A DNA stretch of 52,733 bases from UMGS1696 sp045643285 (GCA_045643285.1 JAZUKN010000019.1:1-52733), one strand, 5' to 3'. Positions 9,452-19,331 are shown, counted from the first letter of the stretch. The notes: generated by a model not told the origin, from the letters alone. Numbers and translations are program-made.

Positions 9452-10690
9452 TCAGTCCTTTTTGCCGATCTCGTAGTATTTCCCGAGGAACTCGGACAGA
9501 TATACCGCTCTGTCTTCCGCCATGGACTTGTTAGCGGCGATACCGATACCGATAGACATAGCGCCGGCTCTTGTGTCAGCCATCTGGTGAAGCGGATCTT
9601 CCGTGTATCCCTTGAAGAGATTGTATCTGAGCAGGTTGTCGGCACCTCCGTGGTTGCCCATGAGGTCGAGGTTTCTCTCGGTCACTCTCGAATAATCCAC
9701 GCATTCGCCGTAGCGGTTGTAGAACTTTATCGTCTCGTGACCGAACGCATTGTCGCACTCAAGTCTGCCTTTCTTGCCGTTGAAGACGATCTTCATGCAC
9801 TCGTACGGAGAATGTGCCGTCAGCGAATAGCTCATTACCGTGCCTTTCGCGTACTTTACGTTAAGCGAAACGGAGTCTTCGATGTCGATCTCTTCCGAGA
9901 AGGGGCACTTGTCTCTGTAGTAGCCGTCGACGTCCTCGCAGTTGAGATAAAGCTCTCTTACCGCGCCGCTGTCGCTGTGGAGATCGAAGTAGAATTCGCA
10001 TTTGTCCTTGTACGGGCAGGTGAGGCAGCGCTCACTTCTCTGCTCTCTCGTCGGGCCGTAGAAGCGGCGTGTGCCGAATGCGTTGACCTTGACGGGCTCG
10101 TCTTCAAGGAACCAGTTGGCGAGGTCGAAGTGATGCGTGGATTTATGTATCAGAAGCGAGCCGGAGTTCTTTCTCTCTCTGTGCCAGCGTCTGAAGTAGT
10201 CTGCGCCGTGGTCGGTGTCGAGCATCCATTCATAATGGATAGAAAGAACGTCGCCGACGAGTCCTTCCATGAGAAGCTGTTTGATCCTTACGAAGAACGG
10301 GAAGAAACGGCAGTTGAATGTTACGGTGACTTTGTGTCCCGTGCGGCGTTCTGCCTCGATAATATCGGCGCACATCTCGTCCGTCGTCGTCATCGGCTTT
10401 TCGGAGATTACGTCGCATCCGAATTCGAGCGCCTTTACGATATACTGTGCGTGATAACAGTCACACGTCGTGACGATGACAACGTCCGGCTTCTGTTCTG
10501 CGAGCATTTTGTCGAAGTCCGTGTAAACGGGGATATCAACTCCCGACATCTTGCCGCAAAGCTCTGCTCTCTTGTAGTTCTTGTCACACGCGCCGACTAT
10601 TTCGACACAGTCCTCGAACTCCTTTGCCATGGGCATCGCATAAGCGAGAATGCCGCGGTTGCCCGTACCTACGATTGCGTACTTTTTCAT
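9452..10690 (-). CDS. Gfo/Idh/MocA-family NAD(P)-dependent oxidoreductase
   Basis: 412 aa, a usual length for the family. The Rossmann motif GTGNRG (residues 8-13) binds the nucleotide, EKP (97-99) is the family hallmark with the active-site Lys, and HKSTHHFD (182-189) holds the catalytic His. The C-terminal domain carries an unusual cysteine cluster: CLTC at 222-225, C231, C251 and C262. It looks like a metal or disulfide site inserted between the catalytic His and the end of the beta-sheet domain. Such enzymes oxidise or reduce sugars, inositols or their acids; the substrate is unknown. The start follows AAAGGC. It lies among carbohydrate genes but is flanked by repeat-filled gaps on both sides. 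Confidence 0.88.
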   Translation of the reverse strand: MKKYAIVGTGNRGILAYAMPMAKEFEDCVEIVGACDKNYKRAELCGKMSGVDIPVYTDFDKMLAEQKPDVVIVTTCDCYHAQYIVKALEFGCDVISEKPMTTTDEMCADIIEAERRTGHKVTVTFNCRFFPFFVRIKQLLMEGLVGDVLSIHYEWMLDTDHGADYFRRWHRERKNSGSLLIHKSTHHFDLANWFLEDEPVKVNAFGTRRFYGPTREQRSERCLTCPYKDKCEFYFDLHSDSGAVRELYLNCEDVDGYYRDKCPFSEEIDIEDSVSLNVKYAKGTVMSYSLTAHSPYECMKIVFNGKKGRLECDNAFGHETIKFYNRYGECVDYSRVTERNLDLMGNHGGADNLLRYNLFKGYTEDPLHQMADTRAGAMSIGIGIAANKSMAEDRAVYLSEFLGKYYEIGKKD

Positions 10691-10744
10691 GATTTTTGCC
10701 TTTCTTTTTGTCTCTATATGAGAATTATTGTAAACGAAATAAAC

Positions 10745-11105
10745 GCTGTTTTGTTGAGACGCTGTCTCAAACTATATGTTTTTGCCTTCCCCAAGCCTCC
10801 CTCTCGGAGGGAGGTGGCACGGCTTGCCGTGACGGAAGGAGCCTGCGCGGATTGTGATTTTTGCCGGACAATACTGTTACGCATTCTCCCTCAGTCCGCT
10901 TCGCAGACAGCTCCCTCCCGGAGGGAGCCATCATCTGTGCCTTTATCAAAAATGCAGGGCTTTTTGTTGAGACGCTGTCTCAAACTCTGCTCAGAAAACT
11001 TTTTTGAAAAAAAGTTTTCTGAGACCTTTCAAAAAACTTTATAAATTACAGCTTTTTGAAGATTGTTAAGAGACTTTTTCCCGAAAAAGTCTCTTAACCT
11101 GAGGT
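10745..11105. repeat. Dispersed repeats: TTGTTGAGACGCTGTCTCAA family and hairpins
   Basis: The gap upstream of the oxidoreductase gene has no gene. TTGTTGAGACGCTGTCTCAA occurs twice (10,753 and 10,964). CTCCCTCGGAGGGAGG and CAGCTCCCTCCCGGAGGGAG modules lie between them. From about 10,988 there are two strong hairpins: AGAAAACTTTTTTG with its complement, and AGAGACTTTTTCCCG with its complement. A second copy of this family is at 17,236-17,330. Confidence 0.75.
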
Positions 11106-11136
11106 TTGGAGCGGAGCTCCGACTAATTATGCCATT

Positions 11137-13815
11137 TTATTTTACTCTGCCGATCGTTCTGAACTGTTCGAGCGTCATACCGAGTGTCTCTTCGTTCTCG
11201 CGGACGAGGTCTTCGATATTGTACGGCTCGCGCTTTGAGCTGACTATCATAAGCTCGGTCTCTTCGATGTCGGAGAACTGCATAACGTAACTGTCGATAT
11301 CGTAGCCTTTCATCTTGCCGCCTGCAAGTCCTTTCGACCAGTTGCCCTTGTCAAGGATCGTTACGTTATCCTTGATGACCGTACCCGACGGTGTTGCCCA
11401 GTAATCGGGATCGTCGATACTGTCGTACCTGTTCCACTTGATTTTGTTCAGCTCGGGGAACTCCTTGAGCCATTCGTCCGTGATGTATGACGGTCTTTCC
11501 TGCGGAACGCACTGGCTCTGATCCTCGCGGAACTGTGCATACCCACCGCGAAGACCGATCTCGAACGAATACTTCGCCGCGCCTACGACGAGGTTGTTCG
11601 TGTACTTGTTCATCTTGCCGAGCGTGAACATTCCGGAACCGTAAACACCGTTGATGACGTTGCCGTATACCGTGTTGCCAGAACCGTGGAAGTCGAAGTA
11701 GAAGCCCATACAGCCGCACGCCGGCCAGTAATCCGGGATCTCTCCGGACCGATACGCCTTGTCCGTCGGACCGATGTTCTCGATGTAGTTGTATCTGTAC
11801 ACGTTGCCGTAGTGCTTGAGTTCGTCCGCGCTGGAGAACGCGCCGAGGTCGTCCGCCTTCGTCATCGTGTCGTGGATATAGTTGTACTCCATTACGTTGA
11901 GGTTGCCGCCTACGCCGATCGCGCACTGCGGACCGCCCGTAACTTCGTTGTGCGAGACTGTATCGCCGATGCCGTTTACGCTGATACCGTTCGATTCATC
12001 GGGATAGAGCACGCCGTAGTCGTGGATATAGTTATTCGAGCAGAGGTTGTTCGAGCGCGTGAGCGTTGCCGCATCTCCGCCTCCGAAGTCTAATACGTCA
12101 TAACCAATATTGTAGAACTCGTTGCCTGTTATCTTGTTGTTCGAGCCGTATATTTCCGCTCCCTTACGCTGAACGATGCGGACGGTGTTGTCGGAGAACG
12201 TGAAGTTGTCCGCGCGCACGTTGACCGCGAGCTGAGAGCATCCCTCGAAGACAAATCCGTCGAACGTGATGCAGTCCGCGCCCTGAACGTCAAGCAGTTT
12301 GTCCGTTCTTACGATAGTGTAGCTTACTTCGTCGTAGTTCTCTGGCTTATAGATATAAAGGATGGCATCGTCGTCGATGATGTATTCTCCTGGGTAGTCG
12401 AGCTCCTCGGGAATGTTGTACCAGTATATCGGCATACCCTGCTTCTGCGGATTGTGTCCGCCGGAGAAAGGTGTTGCGAAGCACAGCTCGGTGTCTGATA
12501 CGCGGAGCATACGTGAGCTTTCCTCGCACCAGAACGAAGAGAGGTACATATCCGTGTAGACCTTTTCGAGCGAATGCCACGAACGGACGCGCTCGATATG
12601 CTCTTCGTCTGTATAGACGACGTATTCGTCGATCCAGTCTATAGCGGATTCGGCATCAATCGGTTCTCCGTTGTGTGCCGCGGTGGTTCCGGGACGGGAG
12701 AGCGCGACTTCGGTATTCGGATAGCGCGCGATAGTGAGGAACGTGTCGTCAGCGCACAGTATCGGAATATTCCTGCGAATGTCTATTGTCAACTGTCCCT
12801 TGAATTTGCCGTCGTCAACATAGTACAGCGACTTTATGTCGTCTTTCGTATAGCCGTATTTCTTCAGATCAAGCTGTACGATGTTGTCTTTCGCGCCGTC
12901 AGAGAAATATTTCGTATATGCGCCCGTCGCCGGTGCGAAGTCATTTGCCGTGAGATGCACGAGACCTTCGATGACTGCGCCTTCTTCACCGATGTAGCGG
13001 ATCGGGCAGGTTTCGGTGCCGCCGTCTTTTTCGGTGAGCGTGAGCGCGGAATCAAGGTGGTATCTGCCTGCGTTCACGCGGACGTTGATCCCTTTATACG
13101 CGCTCTTGTCAAGTGTACGGACGTAGTCGCGTGCCGCCTCGATCGTTGCGAACGGTTTTTCAGCCGTGCCGTCTGCCGTTTTTGCGTCAGCGTCAGCCGA
13201 AACGTAAACCGTCAGCGTGTCGGATTCGAGATACTTATAAAGATATGTTACGACATTGGCTCTCGGGCAGTTTGCCGTGATATCGAACGTACCCGTGTAT
13301 GTTCCGTCGAGCAGTCCGCCGTTCTTTGCCCAGTTCTCGGCGTCGGAGTACCATTCGCCGTTACCGGTCTTGCCTTCTTCACCAAGCGCGCGCCAGATGA
13401 ATGTGAGGATGTGCGCGTTCGTGCAGGTGGTCGCAGGAGAGAAGTGCTTTGCGTCCGTGCCGGTGGTGATTCCTTTTTCGACTGCCCAAAGGATCGGCTT
13501 GTAATAGTAGTCGCTTTCCTTGACGTCGGTGAAAGGATTTGTCTTTGCTTCCGGCTCCGGCTTGCCCATAGCACGCCACAGGAACGTTACGACCTGACCG
13601 CGCGTGCAGGTGGCGTCGGGCGAGAACTTTGTCGCCGACGTGCCGGTGGTGATTCCTTCGCCGTACGCCCAGATTACGGGCTCATAGAAGTAATCGGTGG
13701 GCTTTACGTCTTCAAACGGTGTATTATAAGCCGCGCCTGCCGTGAACGGGATCACGGACAGAAGCATTATAAGTACAAGAACCGATGAGATGAAAGTTTT
13801 AACGGTTTTTTTCAT
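11137..13815 (-). CDS. Surface protein: three SLH domains plus beta-helix carbohydrate-active domain
   Basis: 892 aa. Residues 1-28 are a signal peptide ending near AGA-A. Three S-layer homology repeats follow at about 30-85, 92-150 and 155-200, with the typical pattern of FEDVKPTDYFYEPVIWA, GITTG and FSPDATCTRGQVVTFLWRA. These bind pyruvylated secondary wall polymer and hold the protein on the cell surface. From about residue 215 (GTAEKPFATIEAARDYVRTL) to the end it is a right-handed parallel beta-helix. The AARDYVR entry motif is seen in GH141/GH120-like enzymes, so a glycosidase is likely but not proven. The start follows ATCGGAGGAA. It is a clear paralogue of the next gene at 14,421-17,171, probably from a tandem duplication. 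Confidence 0.85.
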   Translation of the reverse strand: MKKTVKTFISSVLVLIMLLSVIPFTAGAAYNTPFEDVKPTDYFYEPVIWAYGEGITTGTSATKFSPDATCTRGQVVTFLWRAMGKPEPEAKTNPFTDVKESDYYYKPILWAVEKGITTGTDAKHFSPATTCTNAHILTFIWRALGEEGKTGNGEWYSDAENWAKNGGLLDGTYTGTFDITANCPRANVVTYLYKYLESDTLTVYVSADADAKTADGTAEKPFATIEAARDYVRTLDKSAYKGINVRVNAGRYHLDSALTLTEKDGGTETCPIRYIGEEGAVIEGLVHLTANDFAPATGAYTKYFSDGAKDNIVQLDLKKYGYTKDDIKSLYYVDDGKFKGQLTIDIRRNIPILCADDTFLTIARYPNTEVALSRPGTTAAHNGEPIDAESAIDWIDEYVVYTDEEHIERVRSWHSLEKVYTDMYLSSFWCEESSRMLRVSDTELCFATPFSGGHNPQKQGMPIYWYNIPEELDYPGEYIIDDDAILYIYKPENYDEVSYTIVRTDKLLDVQGADCITFDGFVFEGCSQLAVNVRADNFTFSDNTVRIVQRKGAEIYGSNNKITGNEFYNIGYDVLDFGGGDAATLTRSNNLCSNNYIHDYGVLYPDESNGISVNGIGDTVSHNEVTGGPQCAIGVGGNLNVMEYNYIHDTMTKADDLGAFSSADELKHYGNVYRYNYIENIGPTDKAYRSGEIPDYWPACGCMGFYFDFHGSGNTVYGNVINGVYGSGMFTLGKMNKYTNNLVVGAAKYSFEIGLRGGYAQFREDQSQCVPQERPSYITDEWLKEFPELNKIKWNRYDSIDDPDYWATPSGTVIKDNVTILDKGNWSKGLAGGKMKGYDIDSYVMQFSDIEETELMIVSSKREPYNIEDLVRENEETLGMTLEQFRTIGRVK

Positions 13816-13865
13816 GGTTTTTCCTCCGATGATTGAAAACATTGAACTATATAAACAAAAAATCA

Positions 13866-14410
13866 GCACAAATAAATGTCTGAGCGTCAGCGCGCAGTGG
13901 CTTCACGGGTTAAATCCTCGAACACGTCGCACAAACTTTGTAGCAAGGGGGATTCCAACCGAGATGCGGAGCATCTCGACGACTTCGTTTACGAAGTCGG
14001 GAGGCGTGAATAGAGCGAAGCGTCCCTTCCCTGAGTTTACGAAGTAAACTCGTTTGGCAGGGTAGATTCATAAGGAGGTGACGGTCTGCCTCACCGAGAT
14101 GCGACCGTCCGTCAGGACAAAGAAATTATTCGAAAACACGAAGTGTTTTCTACCTTTTGCCGCAAAAGTATCGCCATTCTCCTTCCGTCACGACAAGTCG
14201 TGACACCTCCCTCACGGAGGGAGGCTTTTTGCGGCGTTCGTTCGGTGCTTAACCGTGCGATTTGTGCAGATCGTTCGACGGGAGACCGATGGTCTCCCCT
14301 ATAGTTAAAAGGTATAATATTCTGCGAAGCCGTGAGGTGGGTACAGCCCGTCAGACGGCAGGAGCAAGCCCCTGCCATACCGCGGTCAATGCTATTTCGC
14401 GCGCCGCCGT
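13866..14410. repeat. Mosaic intergenic repeat, copy 5
   Basis: The gap between the two SLH genes has no gene. It contains GAGCGTCAGCGCGCAGTGGCTTC-type sequence, the CCGAGATGCGGAGCATCTCG hairpin, a GAGTTTACGAAGTAAACTC hairpin, the hallmark palindrome at 14,132-14,150, the CTCCCTCACGGAGGGAGG hairpin and the GGGAGACCGATGGTCTCCCC module. Confidence 0.72.
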
Positions 14411-14420
14411 GAAGAAAGTC

Positions 14421-17171
14421 TTACTTCCTTCTTCCTATCCTGTCAAACTCCTCCACCGTGATGCCGGTTATCGCAGTTGTTTCTGCGACAGCGTCACGAG
14501 CGCTCATCTGAATACGCTTAGACGAGTATGTCGTCTGGTTCACGCCCTCTTCGGCGTCAACGATATTCTCTCCGCTGAACTGCTTGACTGCGTCGTGGAT
14601 AATGTTCGTGTAAATATGTCCGTACCACTTCAGGCTTCTGATGTTCGCCTTGTCGAAGTAGTAATAGTTATCCTTCAGCACGATCCCGGCAGGACAAGCA
14701 TAATAATCGGGATCGTTCGTGCTGTTTTCGTCCGCTTCCCACTTCATTTTGTAGAGTGACGGGAATGCTTTCTTCCATACAGTGTTGTTTTCCTGTCCGG
14801 CGAAGCCCTGATTATTTCTTCCGCCGCCGCCCTGACCGCTTCCGAGGAATTCGCCCTGATAGAACGCACATTCGAGAGTTACAGCGTTACCGCAGGAGAT
14901 AAAGAGGTTATTCGTTATGATCTCGTCGCGTCCCGATGCCGTTACACCGACGCCGGTGACGTTCTCAAGTATGTTAAACTGCACGGTCTGACCGGACTTG
15001 CCGCCGTCGATATAGATAGCGGATGTGTCACAGTAGTTATATCCCTTGATGTTCGAGAGGAATTCGTCCTTGCATCTGATGTCGTGGACGTAGTTGTATC
15101 TGATCACGTTGCCGTAGTGGGCATAGGAGTTGTATGAGTAAATAGCACCGCAGTCGTCGGAGATGTTGCATACATCGTATATCTCGTTATACTCGATCAA
15201 ATGATTGTTGCCTTCCCAGGTGATCGCCTCGTGACCTGCGTTGTACATTTCGTTGTGCGAAACTGTCGCGCCGCACCCCAGGAGGTTGACTGCGGGAGAG
15301 TAGAACGGGTTGACCTGTCCCCATTCATGGAACGAGTTGTTGTCGACGAGGTTATTTGACGGTGTGAGCGTGTTGCAGTCGCCGCCGTCTATCTTCAGAA
15401 CGGTGAACGAAATATCGTGGAAGTCGCATCCCGTTACAGTGATGTTGTTGCCGACCATATCAGCGGCGGACTCGCCTATTCCGCGTATCTCGCAGTCTTT
15501 CAATGTGAAGTTGTCCGCCTTTACGGTGAGCGCTCTGTTTGCAAACGATTCGATGATGAGGTTCTCTATCGAGAGATGATCCGCGCCGTCCACTGTGAAC
15601 GCATTTGAGGATACGGGAAGCGAAATATGTGCGTTCTCGTCGGTCTTATATATATAAAGCACCGCGTCCTTGTCAACGTAGTATTCGCCGGGCGCGTCAA
15701 GCTCTTCGGGGATGTTCTCAAAAACTATCGGTCTGCCTTGAAGAGGTGTGTACGTCCCCTCAACTGCCGGTCCGTACCAGTTTCTGCCGTACGTCATATA
15801 GAGGGTGTTGCCGTCGACTACTTCCATGATACGGTAATTGTTCGGTCTCCACAGAACGACATGGCAGGAGAGCGTGAACACAGACGAAGTGTCGTGCCAG
15901 CCCGCTATTCTCGCCGCGATCTCATCGGAAACGGTAACAGCGGTACGGAATCTTTCGTATACATCCGTAGCGTCGGGCTTTACTTCAGTGATCGCACCGC
16001 CGGTAATAGCTTCGTAGCCCTCGTTCGGATAACGTGCTATAGTTGCGAGCTTACCGTCGATATAGAGCGGTATGAGCGTCGTATATGTCACGTTGTCCTG
16101 CGCGAACTTCTCGGCGACAAGCTCTTTTGTGATGCCGTAGGGCTTGAGATCAAGCATTACGATGTCCGCTTTTGCGCTCTCGGGGAGATACTTTGCTGTC
16201 TCGCCGGACGGAGCCGTGAACAGCGACACGGGAAGCGTTACGCCGCCTGTGACGATCGCGCCCTTTTCACCGATATAGCGGATCGGGCAGTCCTCTGTTC
16301 CGCGGTCTTCCTTTGTGAATTCGATCGGGGAGGAAAGACGGTATTCGCCCGCGCCGAGGATCACGTCGATACCGCCTATGCCGACTTTTTCGTCGATGCG
16401 TTCGTATTCCGTCTTATCGACAGTACGAACGTAGTCGCGCGCGGCTTCGATAGTTCTGAACGGCTTTTTGACGGATCCGTCTGCCGTTTTTTCTTCCGCA
16501 TACGGAGAAACATAAACAGTGAGCGTATTGTTTTTGATGTATCTGAACAGATATGTCACAACATTCGCTCTCGGACAAGGAGCTTTATAATCAAATTCAC
16601 CCGTATAGGTGTCTTCAATGAGACTCGGCGGTGCAGCCCATCTGATTCTTTCAAGCTCGGCGTTCCAATCGCCCTCTTTTGCAGGTCTCTCAAATCCGAC
16701 CGCACGGTCCATAAATGTTAAAATATGCGCGTTCGTGCAGGTATAGTCGGGGGAGAAATGCTTTGCGCTCGTTCCCGTCGTTATTCCCTGCTCCACTGCC
16801 CAGAGAACCGCTTTATAATAGTAGTCCGTCTGCTTAACGTCCTCAAAGGGATTCGCCTCGGACTCGGGTTCGGGCTTTCCCAGCGCACGCCACAGGAACG
16901 TTACGACCTGACCGCGCGTGCAGGTTGCGTCCGGCGAGAACTTTGTCGCCGATGTGCCTGTGGTAACGCCGTCGGTGTACGCCCAGATAACGGGTTCATA
17001 GAAGTAGTCAGATTCTTTTACGTCCTCGAACGGTGTAAAGTATCCGCCGCCCAGCATTCTCTGCGTCACGGAAACAATTTCCGCTCCGGCGATCACGCCA
17101 AACGGAACGACTGACAGGAGCATTACAAATACAAGACAAGCGCAGATCAGTTTTGCTGTGTTGTGTTTCAT
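14421..17171 (-). CDS. Surface protein: three SLH domains plus beta-helix domain (paralogue)
   Basis: 916 aa with the same plan as the gene at 11,137-13,815. It has a signal peptide (about 1-30), three SLH repeats (about 42-95, 100-160 and 165-215), then GSVKKPFRTIEAARDYVRTV and a long parallel beta-helix. Shared landmarks run through the whole length, for example CPIRYIGE, IARYPNE, ENIPEELDAPGEY and IDGGDCNTLTPSNNL. Divergence is highest in the loops, which fits different glycan targets. The start at 17,171 follows ACGGAGGAGT; the longer frame upstream reads into family-B repeat. The position next to nagA suggests glycan degradation at the surface, but no shared operon can be claimed. Confidence 0.85.
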   Translation of the reverse strand: MKHNTAKLICACLVFVMLLSVVPFGVIAGAEIVSVTQRMLGGGYFTPFEDVKESDYFYEPVIWAYTDGVTTGTSATKFSPDATCTRGQVVTFLWRALGKPEPESEANPFEDVKQTDYYYKAVLWAVEQGITTGTSAKHFSPDYTCTNAHILTFMDRAVGFERPAKEGDWNAELERIRWAAPPSLIEDTYTGEFDYKAPCPRANVVTYLFRYIKNNTLTVYVSPYAEEKTADGSVKKPFRTIEAARDYVRTVDKTEYERIDEKVGIGGIDVILGAGEYRLSSPIEFTKEDRGTEDCPIRYIGEKGAIVTGGVTLPVSLFTAPSGETAKYLPESAKADIVMLDLKPYGITKELVAEKFAQDNVTYTTLIPLYIDGKLATIARYPNEGYEAITGGAITEVKPDATDVYERFRTAVTVSDEIAARIAGWHDTSSVFTLSCHVVLWRPNNYRIMEVVDGNTLYMTYGRNWYGPAVEGTYTPLQGRPIVFENIPEELDAPGEYYVDKDAVLYIYKTDENAHISLPVSSNAFTVDGADHLSIENLIIESFANRALTVKADNFTLKDCEIRGIGESAADMVGNNITVTGCDFHDISFTVLKIDGGDCNTLTPSNNLVDNNSFHEWGQVNPFYSPAVNLLGCGATVSHNEMYNAGHEAITWEGNNHLIEYNEIYDVCNISDDCGAIYSYNSYAHYGNVIRYNYVHDIRCKDEFLSNIKGYNYCDTSAIYIDGGKSGQTVQFNILENVTGVGVTASGRDEIITNNLFISCGNAVTLECAFYQGEFLGSGQGGGGRNNQGFAGQENNTVWKKAFPSLYKMKWEADENSTNDPDYYACPAGIVLKDNYYYFDKANIRSLKWYGHIYTNIIHDAVKQFSGENIVDAEEGVNQTTYSSKRIQMSARDAVAETTAITGITVEEFDRIGRRK

Positions 17172-17235
17172 TTTATACTCCTCCGTATTCGGGAGATATT
17201 TTTTGCGGAAGGGAGAAAAGAGAAGAAAAGGGTCG

Positions 17236-17335
17236 GTTTTGTTGGGACGCTGTCCCAAACCTTGCTTAGAGAACTTTTTTGAAAAAAAGTTCTCTAAGGA
17301 CTTTCAAAAAACTTTCATAGACAAAGTTTTCCTTA
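17236..17335. repeat. Second copy of the TTGTTGRGACGCTGTCYCAA repeat with hairpin
   Basis: TTGTTGGGACGCTGTCCCAA is followed by an AGAGAACTTTTTTG hairpin and an ACTTTCAAAAAACTTTCATA tail. Compared with 10,964-11,045, the changes in the palindrome (GAGAC to GGGAC, GTCTC to GTCCC) are compensatory, so pairing is kept. Confidence 0.75.
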
Positions 17336-17361
17336 ACTCTTTTCTCCCTTCATTGATTTTC

Positions 17362-18546
17362 TTACTGTTCGGCGACGGTTTCTCCGCCGATTATGACGCG
17401 CTTAACATTAATATTATCGTCAAACAGAACGAGGTCCGCGTCAAGCCCCGGTTCTATTCTGCCTTTTCTGTCGGACACACCGATCTCTCTTGCCGGATTG
17501 ACTGTCGCCATTCTGACGGCGTCCCAGAGCGGAAGCCCTGCGGTCTTCGTCATAACGCGGACGAGTCGATCGGTCGTTGCGACAGAGCCGGCAAACGCCA
17601 CGCCGTCCGGCATGTGAGCGATCCCGTCGAACACCGACACGAGCTGACCTTTCGAGAGCGAGCCGAGAAGATACTCACCGTCGGGCATTCCTGCGCCGCG
17701 CATAGCGTCCGTGATGAGCATTATGCGGTCGTGCGGCTTCGTTTTGCAAATCAGCTTGAGAAGCGGCTCGGGCAGATGCTTGCCGTCGGCGATGACTTCG
17801 ACTGCGTAACCGTCGTGAAGCATTGCACATTCGAGAAGTCCAGGCACGCGGTAGCCCTGTTCGCGGATGATAGTCGACATACTGCTGTAGAGGTGCGTCG
17901 CCATGGTGTAGCCGTTGTCAAGTGCCGCGAGTGCGTCGGCGTACTTTGCCGAAGAGTGACCTGCGGAGAACAGAACTCCCTGCGGTCTTAATTCGCGTGC
18001 TATTTTCATGGCCCCGTCAAGCTCGGGCGCGACTGTCCAGATCAGTATTTCTCCGTCTGCGAGCTTCATCAGCTTGCGCCAGGATTCAGCCGTCGGCGCT
18101 TTTATGTACTTCGGGTCCTGTGCGCCTGCCTGTGCCGCGTCAACATACGGTCCTTCGAGGTGCGTACCGGGAACGAACGGCAGAACGCGCGCGTCCGCCG
18201 ACGATTTTATCGTCTTTATCGACTTGAAGAACGCTTCAAGCTCGTAGTCCTCAGCCGTCAGTGACGTCGGAACGATAGTAGTCGTGCCGTGCTTCATGTG
18301 GGCGGACATCGCGCCGACGCACGCATCGACCGTGCCGTCCATGAAGTCGTGACCGCCGCCGCCGTGGACGTGGATATCGACAAATCCGGGCGCGAGGTAC
18401 AGTCCTCCGCAGTCGATTTTCTTTTCGGCTGTGAGCGTGCCTCTTTTGCCCCATTCGGCGATCTTTCCGCCGTCGGTGACGAGTGCGGCGTCCGTGACAA
18501 GTCTGTCCGGCAGGACGAGAGTTACGTTATCAAATACGGTTTTCAT
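17362..18546 (-). CDS. nagA: N-acetylglucosamine-6-phosphate deacetylase
   Basis: 394 aa amidohydrolase that removes the acetyl group from GlcNAc-6-phosphate in the cytoplasm. Visible motifs are DIHVHGGGGHDFMD (H59, H61), GTHLEGPY with the metal Glu at 131, LFSAGHSSA, and LITDAMRGAG with the catalytic Asp. It starts inside the nagB stop codon: TAATG, sharing one base, so the two genes are translationally coupled. The order is nagB then nagA. The pair turns amino-sugar phosphates into fructose-6-phosphate for glycolysis. No PTS or other GlcNAc transporter is present in the window. Confidence 0.95.
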   Translation of the reverse strand: MKTVFDNVTLVLPDRLVTDAALVTDGGKIAEWGKRGTLTAEKKIDCGGLYLAPGFVDIHVHGGGGHDFMDGTVDACVGAMSAHMKHGTTTIVPTSLTAEDYELEAFFKSIKTIKSSADARVLPFVPGTHLEGPYVDAAQAGAQDPKYIKAPTAESWRKLMKLADGEILIWTVAPELDGAMKIARELRPQGVLFSAGHSSAKYADALAALDNGYTMATHLYSSMSTIIREQGYRVPGLLECAMLHDGYAVEVIADGKHLPEPLLKLICKTKPHDRIMLITDAMRGAGMPDGEYLLGSLSKGQLVSVFDGIAHMPDGVAFAGSVATTDRLVRVMTKTAGLPLWDAVRMATVNPAREIGVSDRKGRIEPGLDADLVLFDDNINVKRVIIGGETVAEQ

Positions 18547-19331
18547 TATTTAGCGCAGGGGATCTTCTTGATGATCTCGCAGTCCTGACCGCCGAGAGGA
18601 AGGATCTTCGTTTCGTCAACTGCGGAGTAGGAGTTTGCGTCTACGAAGAGTGTGAAGTCGGGATGAGCCTTCATTGTGGTTGCAGGGATCTTGTTGGAGA
18701 TCTCGTTTTCAAGCGTGATCTTGACAGCGTTTGCCTTTACTGCGTGCGGAACGACGGAAATGATCTTCTTGCACTGAAGGATCTGGTAAACTGTCATGGA
18801 AACAGCCTGCTTCGGAACATCGTCGATCGTCGGGAACCAGCCCTCGCCTACCTGCTGTTTCTTGCAGGTCTCGTTGAGGTTTACGATGATGTATGCGTCC
18901 TTTGTGTCGAAGTCAGCCGGCGGATCGTTGAAAGCGATGTGTGCGTTTTCGCCGATACCGATGAGTCCGATATCGATCGGAGCGGAGCGGAGTTCCTTTG
19001 TGAGGTTTGCGATGCCTTCGGGAGTGCCGTCAACGAAGTGAGCAGCCTTGAGCGGAACTTTGGAAACGAATCTTTCCTTGAGGTATTTACGGAAAGAAGC
19101 GATGTGAGTTTCGGGAAGTCCTACGTACTCGTCAAGGTGGAACATTGTGACCTTCGACCAGTCAACGTCGAGGTTTACGAGGTTTTTGAACATCGGGAAC
19201 TGCGATGCGCCTGTGGAGAGAACGATTCTCGCTTCGCCGTGATCTGCGATAGCCTCGTTGATTGCCTTTGCGGTGTACTCGGCGGAATTAAGACCGAGTT
19301 CTTCTGCGTCTCTGCTTACGATGATTTTCAT
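18546..19331 (-). CDS. nagB: Glucosamine-6-phosphate deaminase
   Basis: 261 aa, the usual NagB length. It converts glucosamine-6-phosphate to fructose-6-phosphate and ammonia. The family signature FHLDEYVGLP has the catalytic Asp at 67, and GIGENAHIAFNDP has the His at 131. The second motif usually reads NGH; here Ala replaces Gly at 130. The start follows AAAGGA. It is the first gene of the nagBA pair, and its leader holds a hairpin array (19,421-19,505). Confidence 0.95.
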   Translation of the reverse strand: MKIIVSRDAEELGLNSAEYTAKAINEAIADHGEARIVLSTGASQFPMFKNLVNLDVDWSKVTMFHLDEYVGLPETHIASFRKYLKERFVSKVPLKAAHFVDGTPEGIANLTKELRSAPIDIGLIGIGENAHIAFNDPPADFDTKDAYIIVNLNETCKKQQVGEGWFPTIDDVPKQAVSMTVYQILQCKKIISVVPHAVKANAVKITLENEISNKIPATTMKAHPDFTLFVDANSYSAVDETKILPLGGQDCEIIKKIPCAK

